This document shows, piece by piece, positions 42,407 to 51,063 of a DNA stretch of 64,000 nt. The notes beneath the pieces were generated by a model. That model searched no databases, had not been told where the DNA came from, and saw only the letters and a program-made list of their open reading frames with translations. The DNA comes from JAXGZG01 sp050952065. Its GTDB lineage: Bacteria > Bacillota > Sulfobacillia > Fermentithermobacillales > Fermentithermobacillaceae. The stretch covers positions 248,001-312,000 of the forward strand of contig JBMNKF010000002.1 in the NCBI GenBank assembly GCA_050952065.1. The letters are read 5' to 3'. Positions within the stretch are counted from its first letter, which is position 1; every line of letters starts with the position of its first letter. The position numbers and the translations under genes were made by a program.

Positions 42407-42424
42407 ATGCGGGGTGATTACGGG

Positions 42425-43009
42425 GTGGACAATCCACGGGGAAAAGGCAGGGCCCGGGAAGGCAACGTTCGGAGGAGCGCTCCTTCTGACCGTCCTGAAG
42501 ATGAGTTTAGAGACGAAGTTGTTTCCGTCGGACCTGTATCCAAGACTGTTAAAGGCGGAAGGCGGCGGAGTTTTAGGGCCCTTGTGGTAGTGGGAAACGG
42601 CAAAGGTAAAGTTGGCGCAGGCTTGGGGAAAGCCCTTGACCTGACCGATGCCATTAGAAAAGGCATTGAAGACGCCAAGAAGAACCTTATCGAGGTGCCA
42701 ACCCACGGAAATACGATTACCCACGAGGTCTTGGGGGAACACGGTGCGGGCATGGTGCTTTTACGGCCGGCGTCGCCTGGTACGGGCATCATAGCCGGTC
42801 GCGGCGTTAGGCCAATTATGGAGTTGGCGGGCATCCAGGATGTCTTGGCCAAGTCTCTGGGTTCGGCGAACCCATACAACGTTGTCTATGCCGCAATGGA
42901 GGCTCTCAAGTCACTTAGAGCCTATAGCACCATTTCCGAGCTCCGGGGAAAGCCTCTCAAGGCGCGCCAGGATGCGGAATCGGAGGTCACGCCAAATGGA
43001 ATTGCATGA
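42425..43009 (+). CDS. rpsE: 30S ribosomal protein S5
   Basis: About 194 residues. An N-terminal charged extension precedes the core, FRDEVVSVGPVSKTVKGGRRR, then VVVGNGKGKVGAGLGKA, TGIIAGRGVRPIMELAGI and DVLAKSLGSANPYNVVYA. GTG 42425 is about 8 bases behind GGGGTGA; ATG 42407 is the alternative. Its end overlaps rplO by 14 bases, leaving no room for rpmD. Confidence 0.94.
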   Translation: MDNPRGKGRAREGNVRRSAPSDRPEDEFRDEVVSVGPVSKTVKGGRRRSFRALVVVGNGKGKVGAGLGKALDLTDAIRKGIEDAKKNLIEVPTHGNTITHEVLGEHGAGMVLLRPASPGTGIIAGRGVRPIMELAGIQDVLAKSLGSANPYNVVYAAMEALKSLRAYSTISELRGKPLKARQDAESEVTPNGIA

Positions 43010-43436
43010 TCTTTCTCCAGTTCCAGGTTCGGTCAAAAAAGCTCGGCGAAAAGGGCAAGGTCTAGGGTCTGGGTTTGGCAAGACCGCAGGACGTGGACAC
43101 AAGGGCCAGAACTCGCGATCGGGCGGAGGCAAGGGCCCAGGGTTTGAAGGCGGACAGATGAAACTCACCATGCGCCTTCCCAAACGGGGGTTCCACAACA
43201 AGTTTAGAGTGGACTACGCTCTGGTTAATGTGCAGGACCTTGCGGTTTTTGATGAGGGCGCCGAAATCGGGCCCATTGAAATCAAAAAGGCGGGTCTAAT
43301 GAGGCGCAACACCAAGAGTCTCAAAATTCTAGGGGAAGGTGAACTCGATAAAGCCCTTGTCGTCAAGGCTCATGCCTTCTCACAATCGGCAAAGGAGAAA
43401 ATAGAGGCCGCTGGCGGCAAGGCCGAGGTGATATAG
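42996..43436 (+). CDS. rplO: 50S ribosomal protein L15
   Basis: 146 residues. MELHDLSPVPGSVKKARRKG at the start (20 residues), GSGFGKTAGRGHKGQNSRSGG, and the C-terminal KAHAFSQSAKEKIEAAGG. ATG 42996 is 9 bases behind GGAGGT located inside rpsE. A much longer upstream frame is only an overlap with rpsE. Confidence 0.96.
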   Translation: MELHDLSPVPGSVKKARRKGQGLGSGFGKTAGRGHKGQNSRSGGGKGPGFEGGQMKLTMRLPKRGFHNKFRVDYALVNVQDLAVFDEGAEIGPIEIKKAGLMRRNTKSLKILGEGELDKALVVKAHAFSQSAKEKIEAAGGKAEVI

Positions 43437-44699
43437 ATGGTCGGCAGCCTAAGAAACGCGTGGCGAATACCTGATCTCAGAAGGCGGATCCTTCTGACTG
43501 TGGGTATGTTGATGGTGTTTAGAGCCGGGGTGGCCATCCCTGTTCCTGGGGTTGTGCCCGATCTCTTGGGCGAGCTTTTCGGAGAGGGAACGCTGTTCGC
43601 TTTCATGGACCTCTTCTCCGGAGGGGCGTTGTCCAACTACTCGGTGTTTGCCATGAGCATTCACCCGTATATCACCAGCTCCATCATCATGCAGCTTCTG
43701 CAGATGATCATTCCCAAGTGGGAACAGATGTCCAAGGATGAAGATGGGCGCAAGAAACTGCAGAGCTATACAAGATACGCTACGGTGATTTTTGGCCTAA
43801 TACAAGCGTTTGGTATGACGATGGCGATTCGAGCCCGTGGCGCCCTGGTTTCCACCTCTGCCTGGGTCGCGGCAGAAGCCATTTTGAGTCTGGTTGCAGG
43901 CACGGCGTTCCTCATGTGGTTGGGCGAGCTCATAACTGAGCGCGGGATAGGTAACGGGATCTCCCTGTTCATCTTCGGCGGCATCATAGCTGAGATCCCC
44001 AGCGAAATTTACAGGATCTATGCCCTCCTCAAAGCCGGGCAAGCCGCCTGGTACAATGTCTTGGCGCTTCTGACGATGTCTGTGGTTACCATTTTCTTGG
44101 TCGTCTGGATCACAGAAGGCGAGAGGCGCGTGCCGGTTCAGTATTCCAAACGGGTGGTAGGACGCAAGATGATGGGAGGGTATTCCACCCACATTCCCAT
44201 TAGGATCAACCAGGCAGGCGTCATCCCTGTCATCTTTGCCTCGTCTATGTTGTCGTTTCCCGCCACAATTGCGTCGTTCGTGGACGCTCCTTGGGCCAAG
44301 AAACTGGGCGAAGTTTTCGACTACACTCAGCCGTGGTATACTGCCATGTATGCCGTCATGATATTTGCGTTTACGTTTTTCTATACGTCAATGGTTTTCA
44401 ACCCGCTTGATATAGCTGACAACATGAGGAAGTACGGGGGGTTCATTCCGGGCATTAGACCCGGTAAGCCCACTGCGGATCTGTTGTCTAGGGTAGTCAC
44501 CAGGATCACGGTGGTTGGCGGGTTGTTCCTAGCTTTGATAGCCGTGTTGCCCAACTTTATGATCCAGCTTACGGGGCTTCCAGGTTTCCATGCTCTAGGC
44601 GGCACTGCTCTCTTGATTGTGGTTGGGGTCGCTTTGGACACTATGAAGCAGATCGAGGCCCAACTGGTCATGCGAAACTATCAAGGCTTCTTGAAGTAG
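43437..44699 (+). CDS. secY: Protein translocase subunit SecY
   Basis: 420 residues with ten membrane helices. The plug/start region has RRRILLTVGMLMVFRAGVAIPVPG (abridged: VFRAGVAIPVPGV), then NYSVFAMSIHPYITSSIIMQL, GERRVPVQYSKRVVGRKM with the cytosolic loop arginines that contact SecA/ribosome, and INQAGVIPVIFASS. Begins directly after the rplO stop with GAGGTG as ribosome binding site. Confidence 0.97.
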   Translation: MVGSLRNAWRIPDLRRRILLTVGMLMVFRAGVAIPVPGVVPDLLGELFGEGTLFAFMDLFSGGALSNYSVFAMSIHPYITSSIIMQLLQMIIPKWEQMSKDEDGRKKLQSYTRYATVIFGLIQAFGMTMAIRARGALVSTSAWVAAEAILSLVAGTAFLMWLGELITERGIGNGISLFIFGGIIAEIPSEIYRIYALLKAGQAAWYNVLALLTMSVVTIFLVVWITEGERRVPVQYSKRVVGRKMMGGYSTHIPIRINQAGVIPVIFASSMLSFPATIASFVDAPWAKKLGEVFDYTQPWYTAMYAVMIFAFTFFYTSMVFNPLDIADNMRKYGGFIPGIRPGKPTADLLSRVVTRITVVGGLFLALIAVLPNFMIQLTGLPGFHALGGTALLIVVGVALDTMKQIEAQLVMRNYQGFLK

Positions 44700-44712
44700 G
44701 GGAGTGTGACAA

Positions 44713-45387
44713 ATGGCTCGTATCCTGCTTTTGGGGCCCCCGGGTTCGGGTAAAGGGACACAGGCAAAAGCCCTTGCGGGGATGTTTGGTCTTCTTCACG
44801 TGGCGCCCGGCGACATATTCAGGCAAGAAGTCAAAGAAGGCACCGACCTTGGTCGACTGGTTGAAGGCTTTATGGCTGGAGGCCAACTGGTGCCGGATGA
44901 CGTTACTGTCAGGATAATGGAGAAGAAGCTTGCCGCACCCGAAGCGCAAAAGGGCTATGTGTTGGATGGGTTTCCAAGGAACTTGGCGCAGGCAGAAGCT
45001 CTAGACCGCATGCTGGCATCTTCCGGGGTTTCGCTCTCTGTAGTGATCAACCTTGAAGTAAGCCCAGAGGATATCTTGGAGCGCGCAAGAACCAGACGGG
45101 TTTGCAGTCGCTGCGGCAAACCCTGCAACCTTCATTCGGATCCTCCCAGAGTCCCGGGTGTTTGCGACGATTGCGGCGGGCAGTTGGCCACCCGTAAAGA
45201 TGACACGGAAGAGACCGTGAAAGAGAGGCTGGCGGTATACGAGCGCCACACCAAACCGCTTGTGGATTATTATGCCCAGAAGGGTATCTTGGTGAACATT
45301 GAGGGTTCTCGTCCTGTCCAGGATGTCACCGACCACATAGTTCGGGCGTTGGCGGAAAAAGGTCTATTCAAGCAAGAAGAGATGTAA
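44713..45387 (+). CDS. adk: Adenylate kinase, zinc-LID form
   Basis: 224 residues. P-loop GPPGSGKGTQA, AMP-binding GDIFRQEV and LDGFPRNLAQA. The LID carries four cysteines (CSRC and CDDC) for structural zinc, as is usual in Gram-positives. Catalyses AMP + ATP to 2 ADP. Two bases upstream of map. Confidence 0.97.
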   Translation: MARILLLGPPGSGKGTQAKALAGMFGLLHVAPGDIFRQEVKEGTDLGRLVEGFMAGGQLVPDDVTVRIMEKKLAAPEAQKGYVLDGFPRNLAQAEALDRMLASSGVSLSVVINLEVSPEDILERARTRRVCSRCGKPCNLHSDPPRVPGVCDDCGGQLATRKDDTEETVKERLAVYERHTKPLVDYYAQKGILVNIEGSRPVQDVTDHIVRALAEKGLFKQEEM

Positions 45388-45389
45388 CT

Positions 45390-46133
45390 ATGGTGATCTT
45401 GAAGAGCGACAAAGAGATCGAGGCTATGGCTCAAGCGGGACGCATTGCGGGGTTGTGCCTCAAGTTTTTGGGGTCTTTGGTTAGGCCCGGAATCACGACT
45501 GGAGAGTTGGATGCGAGAGCTGAGGAGTTTATCCGAAGCCACGGGGCCATTCCGACTTTCAAGGGGTACAATGGATTTCCTGGGTCCATATGCACCTCCA
45601 TCAATGAGACGGTGGTGCACGGTATTCCCGACGAAACCCTTCTGCGAGAAGGCGACATCATATCCATCGATGTGGGCGCCACGTTCTTGGGGTTTGTGGG
45701 GGATACGGCGGCTACTTTTGCGGTAGGCAGGGTGTCGAGGGAGGCTCAAAGGCTTATCTCTTGCACAGAAGAGGCTTTGGCCAAAGGAATAGCCGCGGCT
45801 AAGGAAGGCGGCTACCTGGGAGATATCGGATATGCCATAGAGAGTCATGCCGCCATGTTCGGGTATTCAGTGGTCAGAGACTATGCCGGCCACGGAGTAG
45901 GACGAAAGATGCACGAAGACCCGTGCGTCTCCAACTTTGGCGTGCCCGGGACAGGCCGCCGTATTCGGATAGGGATGGTTATCGCCATTGAGCCAATGAT
46001 CAACGCCGGGACCTATGAGGTAATAACCTATCCCGACATGCGGGTTGTAACCAGAGACGGTTCTTTATCGGCACACTTTGAGCACACCGTGGCGATCACT
46101 CCCGAAGGGCCCCGGTGCTTGACTCTGGTATGA
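45390..46133 (+). CDS. map: Type I methionine aminopeptidase
   Basis: 247 residues. The pita-bread fold metal ligands are recognisable: ISIDVGATFLGFVGDTA (two Asp), YAGHGVGRKMHEDP (His), IAIEPMI (Glu), and SAHFEHTVAIT (Glu). Removes the initiator methionine co-translationally. Canonical place after adk. Confidence 0.96.
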   Translation: MVILKSDKEIEAMAQAGRIAGLCLKFLGSLVRPGITTGELDARAEEFIRSHGAIPTFKGYNGFPGSICTSINETVVHGIPDETLLREGDIISIDVGATFLGFVGDTAATFAVGRVSREAQRLISCTEEALAKGIAAAKEGGYLGDIGYAIESHAAMFGYSVVRDYAGHGVGRKMHEDPCVSNFGVPGTGRRIRIGMVIAIEPMINAGTYEVITYPDMRVVTRDGSLSAHFEHTVAITPEGPRCLTLV

Positions 46134-46181
46134 GTTTCCAGCGCATGGACAGACTTTCTTGAGAGTATGAGGGGGAATAGC

Positions 46182-46400
46182 ATGCCGAGGCACGACAGCA
46201 TTGAGGTAGAGGGCAAGGTCGTAGAGCCGCTTCCCAATGCCATGTTTCGGGTGGAGATCGAGGGAGGGCACAAAGTTCTAGCCCACGTTTCCGGGAAGAT
46301 GAGGATCAACTTCATCAAGATTCTGTCGGGTGACAGGGTGCTTGTGGAACTCAGCCCGTACGATCTTACCCGTGGTAGAATAACAAGGCGTTTTCGGTGA
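46182..46400 (+). CDS. infA: Translation initiation factor IF-1
   Basis: 72 residues of OB fold: DSIEVEGKVVEPLPNAMFRV, GHKVLAHVSGKMRINFIKIL and LVELSPYDLTRGRITRRFR. ATG 46182 is 7 bases behind GAGGGGG; an in-frame ATG at 46167 precedes that site. Confidence 0.97.
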   Translation: MPRHDSIEVEGKVVEPLPNAMFRVEIEGGHKVLAHVSGKMRINFIKILSGDRVLVELSPYDLTRGRITRRFR

Positions 46401-46439
46401 GTGCAGGGGAAGTGTCTCCTGTATGAGGGGGGTTCTGTG

Positions 46440-46553
46440 TTGAAGGTTAGAGCTTCTGTTAAGAAGATATGCGAAAAATGCCGCATCATAAGGCGGCATG
46501 GGAGAGTTATGGTTCTTTGCGTAAATCCGAAGCACAAGCAGAAACAGGGCTAG
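46440..46553 (+). CDS. rpmJ: 50S ribosomal protein L36, zinc-binding form
   Basis: 37 residues from TTG 46440 behind GAGGGGGG: KVRASVKKICEKCRIIRR, then GRVMVLCVNPKHKQKQG. Three cysteines and a histidine form the C+ zinc site. Confidence 0.95.
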   Translation: MKVRASVKKICEKCRIIRRHGRVMVLCVNPKHKQKQG

Positions 46554-46568
46554 CCAGGGGGTGAGACA

Positions 46569-46940
46569 GTGGCTCGCATATCCGGAGTGGACTTGCCACG
46601 AGACAAGACGGTTGAGGCGGCGCTTCCGTACATTTATGGGGTTGGTCGGTTCAGAGCCAAGGAGGTTCTCAAGAACACAGGCGTTAATCCCAACACCAGA
46701 GTAAGGGACCTCACAGAAGAGGAAGTAGCCCGAATCCGAGAGTTCATCGACAGAAACTACAAAGTTGAGGGGGATCTCCGCACCGAGACCCAACTCAACA
46801 TAAAGCGGCTTATTGACTTGGGCACCTACAGGGGGCTTAGGCATCGCAGGGGTCTCCCTGTGAGGGGTCAGAGGACCCAGACCAACGCGCGCACCAGGAA
46901 AGGTCCTAAGAGGACTGTGGGAGTTCGCAGAAGGAAGTGA
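46569..46940 (+). CDS. rpsM: 30S ribosomal protein S13
   Basis: 123 residues from GTG. ARISGVDLPRDKTVEAALPYI at the start (abridged: ARISGVDLPRDKTVE), then YGVGRFRAKEVLKNTGVNP and RHRRGLPVRGQRTQTNARTRKG (abridged: GLPVRGQRTQTNART). Contacts the P-site tRNA through its C-terminal tail. Confidence 0.97.
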   Translation: MARISGVDLPRDKTVEAALPYIYGVGRFRAKEVLKNTGVNPNTRVRDLTEEEVARIREFIDRNYKVEGDLRTETQLNIKRLIDLGTYRGLRHRRGLPVRGQRTQTNARTRKGPKRTVGVRRRK

Positions 46941-46961
46941 CGGTAGGGAGGCGCAATCTGC

Positions 46962-47354
46962 GTGGCTAGAGCGAGAAGGGAAAGAACGAGAAGAAGAGAA
47001 CGCCGTGTTGTTGAAAAAGGTATCGCCCATATTAGGTCGACTTTTAACAACACCATTGTGAGCATTACCGATACTCAGGGTGGGGCAGTTTCGTGGTCTA
47101 CCGCCGGTAAGCAAGGCTTCAAGGGGTCTAGGAAGAGCACGCCCTTCGCTGCCCAACTGGCAGCCGAGAGCGCTGCCAAGGTCGCTATAGACCAGGGCAT
47201 GAGAGAAGTCGAGGTCATGGTCAAGGGGCCCGGATCGGGTAGAGAGGCTGCCATTAGAGCGCTCCAGGCTGCGGGCTTAGAGGTTACTGTCATCAAGGAC
47301 GTCACTCCTGTCCCGCACAACGGATGCCGGCCGCCCAAGAGGCGTCGGGTTTAA
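46962..47354 (+). CDS. rpsK: 30S ribosomal protein S11
   Basis: 130 residues from GTG. A basic N-terminus is followed by KGIAHIRSTFNNTIVSITD, TAGKQGFKGSRKSTPFAAQ, and the conserved end KDVTPVPHNGCRPPKRRRV. Standard length and position. Confidence 0.97.
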   Translation: MARARRERTRRRERRVVEKGIAHIRSTFNNTIVSITDTQGGAVSWSTAGKQGFKGSRKSTPFAAQLAAESAAKVAIDQGMREVEVMVKGPGSGREAAIRALQAAGLEVTVIKDVTPVPHNGCRPPKRRRV

Positions 47355-47366
47355 GGGGGCACACTA

Positions 47367-47987
47367 TTGTCAAGGTATACTGATGCTTCCTGCAGGCTAT
47401 GCAGGAGGGAAAGCCAAAAACTCTATCTGAAAGGGGACAAGTGCTTCTCCAAGTGCACTTTGGAGAAGAGGCCGACCCCTCCGGGAATGCATGCCAGGGT
47501 TAGACGGCCCAGCGAGTATGGTACTCAGCTCAGGGAGAAACAGAAAGCCAGACGGTTCTACGGCGTTGGCGAAAAACAGTTTCGGAACTATTTCGTTAGG
47601 GCCAGTAAGACCAGGGGCGTGACCGGCGAGGTATTGATGGGCCTCTTGGAGCGAAGGCTGGACAACGTGGTTTATCGCGCAGGTTTCGCTCGTTCTCGAA
47701 AAGAGGCGCGACAGATCATAGGGCACGGCCACATTGAGGTCAACGGTCGCAAGGTCGATATTCCGTCATTCTTAACTTCTGCGGGCGATGAGGTTAAGCT
47801 TAGGCCCCACGCCCTCAAACTTGACAAGTTTAAAGCTATGGCAGAGGGTTTGGCGGGTCACAACGTCCCTGCGTGGATGGAACTGGACGCAGACAACTGG
47901 AAGTGCACCATCCTCAGAATGCCGGAGCGCGAAGAGGTCGACGCTCCCGTGGACGAGCGTCTCATCGTTGAGCTGTATTCTAAGTAA
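47367..47987 (+). CDS. rpsD: 30S ribosomal protein S4, zinc-binding form
   Basis: 206 residues from TTG. The N-terminal zinc motif is CRLCRRE then CFSKC. The S4 RNA-binding domain has LERRLDNVVYRAGFARSRKEARQ and GHIEVNGRKVDIPSF. One of the primary 16S-binding proteins. Confidence 0.97.
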   Translation: MSRYTDASCRLCRRESQKLYLKGDKCFSKCTLEKRPTPPGMHARVRRPSEYGTQLREKQKARRFYGVGEKQFRNYFVRASKTRGVTGEVLMGLLERRLDNVVYRAGFARSRKEARQIIGHGHIEVNGRKVDIPSFLTSAGDEVKLRPHALKLDKFKAMAEGLAGHNVPAWMELDADNWKCTILRMPEREEVDAPVDERLIVELYSK

Positions 47988-48030
47988 GTTCACCCCGGTA
48001 GAGCCTTGAATTGAAGGGGGATCTACAAGA

Positions 48031-48991
48031 GTGTTTAATTCGATTGACCCGAGAGTGGAGTGCGAAGAGCTCTCGCCGGACAGACGATACGGGCGATTCG
48101 TAGTTGAGCCTCTAGAGGGCGGCTACGGTGGGTTACTGTGGGGGAATTCCCTCAGGAGAGTCCTCCTGTCGTCACTCCCCGGGGCTGCCGTTACCAGGCT
48201 GAGCATTGAGGGCGTATTGCATGAGTTCTCAACTATCCCCAATGTTCCGCGAGGATGTCACCGACATCATACTCAACATCAAGACGTTGGTCGTCAAGCT
48301 CCATAGTCCCTGGGCCCAAGATGGCAAGGATAGCTAAAGAGGGCCCGGGAGAAGTCACCGCGCCACGATATAATATCCGACCCCCGATCTTGAAGTGTTG
48401 AACCCCGATGTCCACATTGCGGATCTGGACGTAGGCGGACGGCTCTTTGTGGAACTGACCGTGGAGGAAGGCTACGGTTATGTCACGTCTGAGGCTAACA
48501 AGACGCCTAACCAGCCCATTGGCGTGATAGCGATTGACTCCCGATTCACGCCCGTGACCAAAGTAAACTACACCATCGATTGCCACTCGTGTGGGACAGA
48601 GGACCGACTACGACAAGCTGACTTTGGAAATATGGACCCGACGGAAGCATTCGGCCCGATGAGTCCTTGGAGGAAGCGGCCAAGATCCTGATCCAGCATT
48701 TCGAGCTGTTCAGAGACCTTTCGGCCAGCGTGCGACAGGACGACTCGGAAGAAGAAATTGTTGAGAAGACCGAAGTCGAGGAAGACACTGGATATGTCGA
48801 TCGACGAATTGGAGCTGTCGGCCAGGTCTTTCAACTGTCTGAAAAGGGCTGGCATCAATACGGTTCGCGAACTGGTGGACAAGACCGAAGAGGAGATTTC
48901 CAAGGTACGGAACATGGGCAAGAAATCTCTTGAGGAAGTCAGGAACAGGCTCGCGGAACTGGGGTTGGCATTTCGCCCCGAAGAAGAGTGA
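48031..48991 (+). CDS. rpoA: RNA polymerase alpha subunit, interrupted by about seven +1 frameshifts
   Basis: The N-terminal domain starts in frame 1 from GTG (SIDPRVECEELSPDRRYGRF, then NSLRRVLLSSLPGAAVTRL). The frame is then lost and regained repeatedly. Removing single extra bases near 48247, 48309, 48363, 48383, 48583, 48638 and 48790 restores a full-length alpha subunit. It then includes the LNPDVHIADLDVGGRL and PIGVIAIDSRFTPVTKVNY segments and the C-terminal domain LSARSFNCLKRAGINTVREL, ending at TGA 48989-48991. Because rpoA is essential, single-copy and all changes are insertions, sequence error is the likely cause. Confidence 0.88.
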
Positions 48992-49003
48992 GGTGGAAGT
49001 TAG

Positions 49004-49356
49004 TTGGCTTACTCGCGATTTGATCGTTCGTCCGGGCAGCGCAAAGCGCTCTTGCGCGGCTTAGTGACATCTCTTCTAGAACATGAACGCATAGAGACTA
49101 CTCTGACCAAGGCTAAAGCCGCGAGATCCCTGTCAGAGAAGATGATAAGCCTTGCAAAAAGAGGACAGTCTCGCTGCCAGGCGCAGGGCTCTTGCCTACC
49201 TTACCAAGGAAGACGTGGTCAAGAAGCTTTTCGACACCCTGGGGCCAAGGTATGCTCACCGTCCCTGGAGGCTATACCAGGATAATCGAGACGCACCAGA
49301 GACGGGGAGACGGTTCTCCCATGGCTATTGTTGAGCTCATCAGACCCCAGAAGTAA
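49004..49356 (+). CDS. rplQ: 50S ribosomal protein L17, interrupted by two +1 frameshifts
   Basis: TTG start; RSSGQRKALLRGLVTSLLEHERI and KAARSLSEKMISLAKRG are in frame (abridged). The frame shifts near 49166, continues as LAARRRALAYLTKEDVVKKL, and shifts again near 49266 before the end PMAIVELIRPQK at TAA 49354. Deleting one base at each site gives an intact L17 of about 116 residues. The same explanation as for rpoA applies. Confidence 0.88.
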
Positions 49357-49369
49357 AGAGAAATCTGAT

Positions 49370-50221
49370 ATGCAGAGCACTATTGAAGCCAGGGATCTCT
49401 CCCATAGATACGAGGTAGGCGAGTCTCAAAGTGTGCTGGCGCTGGCTGGGGTGGATCTCACGGTAGCGCAGGGAGAATTCCTTGTAGTGATCGGACCCAA
49501 CGGATCCGGTAAATCCACCCTGGCCAAGCACTTTAACGTGCTTCTTCTGGCCTGATGAAGGCGACGTTGTGGTTTTCGGGATGAACACCAAAGACCCCAA
49601 GTTTACCTGGGAGATAAGGAAAAACGCAGGCATGGTGTTTCAGAATCCCGACAACCAAATAGTCGCTACCGTGGTCGAAGAAGATGTGGCTTTTGGCCCC
49701 GAAAACTTGGGGATAAGCCCCGGATGAGATACGCTTGCGCGTGGAGGAAAGCCTGAGACTGGTGGACATGTTTTCCTACCGGAGGCACGCCCCGCACCTT
49801 CTTTTCGGGTGGGCAGAAGCAGAGAGTCGCCATAGCCGGAGTAATGGCAATGAGGCCCAAGTGTATCATTCTGGACGAGCCCACGGCCATGTTGGATCCG
49901 AGAGGGCGCCAAGAGGTCATGAGGACAGTCAGGTCTCTCAACAAGGAACACGGGTTGACCGTCATACACATCACTCACTACATGGATGAGGCATTGTATG
50001 CCGATAGGGTTGTGGTGATGGACCAGGGCAAGGTGATCATGCAAGGGCCCCCCGGAGAGGTGTTTTCGGAGAAAGAGAAGCTTCAGTCATTGGGCCTGGA
50101 TGTACCGCCTTTGGGGAAGCTGGCGGCGATGTTAGCCGAGGCAGGTTACGAGATAAGGCCCGATGCCTTGAGTGTGGACGAACTGGTGGATGAGTTATGC
50201 CGATTGAAGTCAGAGATCTAA
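49370..50221 (+). CDS. ecfA1: ECF transporter ATPase EcfA1, interrupted by three +1 frameshifts
   Basis: Walker A GPNGSGKSTLAKHF is in the first segment. After an extra base near 49550 the frame continues with GMVFQNPDNQIVATVVEEDVAFGPENLGI (abridged: MVFQNPDNQIVATVVEEDV). After extra bases near 49722 and 49803 come the signature SGGQKQRVAIAG, Walker B CIILDEPTAMLDP and the H-loop HITHYMDEA. Corrected, it is a full-length energy-coupling ATPase of about 282 residues. It lies in the rplQ-ecfA1-ecfA2-ecfT-truA order conserved in Bacillota and overlaps ecfA2. Confidence 0.85.
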
Positions 50222-51063
50222 CGCACATCTATAACCGCGGAAGCACTTCGGAGTTTAAGGCTTTGTCCGGCGTCTCTTTTAGGATCGAAGACGGCGAATT
50301 TGTGGGACTCATAGGTCCCACCGGATCGGGCAAGTCCACATTGATACAGCACCTGAACGGCCTTCTGAAACCCACTTCTGGTCAAGTGTTCGTGGACGAC
50401 GTGGACATCTGGCAGAAAGGCACCAATCTCAAGAGCCTTCGCCAAAAGGTCGGGTTAGTGTTTCAGTTTGCAGAACAACAAGTGTTTGAGGAGACGGTGG
50501 CAGAAGATATCGCTTTTGGCCCGAAAAACCTCGGGCTTTCAGCGGCAGAAATCAGCGAGCGGGTCGACGACGCCGCCAGAATGGTAGGACTCCCAAAGGA
50601 CCTCTTGGGGCGGTCTCCTTTTGAGTTGTCCGGGGGACAGCTAAGGAGAGTGGCCATTGCGGGCGTTGTGTCCATGAAACCGCGAGTGCTGGTTTTGGAC
50701 GAGCCCGCCGCGGGACTCGATCCAAAGGGCCGTGAAGATGTGTTGTCTAGTGTCCAGGAAATGCACAAGCGGGGCATGACGGTCATCTTAGTATCTCACA
50801 ACATGGAAGACGTGGCGCGTCTTTGTCAGAGACTCATGGTGCTTGACAAAGGGAAATTGGTTGCTGACGGACATCCCAGGGATATATTCTCCCAGACCGA
50901 GTTTGTCAGGAAGGTCGGCCTAAGGCCGCCTGACGTTGTGTCTCTCATGGAGAGGTTGCGCGCAAGGGGCTGGAATGTGCGGCTGGACGTCATCGATATA
51001 GGAGAAGCCTATGGAGAGATTACCAGAGAACTCGGCGAAAGCGGAGGGAGGGCCATCTCATGA
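50197..51063 (+). CDS. ecfA2: ECF transporter ATPase EcfA2
   Basis: 288 residues. Walker A GPTGSGKSTLIQHLNGLL (about 36-53), Q-loop FQFAEQQVFEETVAEDIAFG, signature ELSGGQLRRVAIAG, Walker B VLVLDEPAAGLDP and the H-loop VSHNMEDVA. Pairs with EcfA1 and EcfT to energise vitamin/metal uptake through interchangeable S components, none of which is in the window. Intact, marking the right edge of the frameshifted stretch. Confidence 0.95.
   Translation: MPIEVRDLTHIYNRGSTSEFKALSGVSFRIEDGEFVGLIGPTGSGKSTLIQHLNGLLKPTSGQVFVDDVDIWQKGTNLKSLRQKVGLVFQFAEQQVFEETVAEDIAFGPKNLGLSAAEISERVDDAARMVGLPKDLLGRSPFELSGGQLRRVAIAGVVSMKPRVLVLDEPAAGLDPKGREDVLSSVQEMHKRGMTVILVSHNMEDVARLCQRLMVLDKGKLVADGHPRDIFSQTEFVRKVGLRPPDVVSLMERLRARGWNVRLDVIDIGEAYGEITRELGESGGRAIS

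Noticed and set aside
42840..42995. N-terminal extension of rplO upstream of 42996
   Set aside because: The segment lies entirely within rpsE in another frame and does not resemble L15; the ribosome binding site supports 42996.
48031..49356. rpoA and rplQ as true pseudogenes
   Set aside because: Both are essential and no second copy is seen; the one-directional +1 changes look like sequencing error, although reads are needed to be certain.
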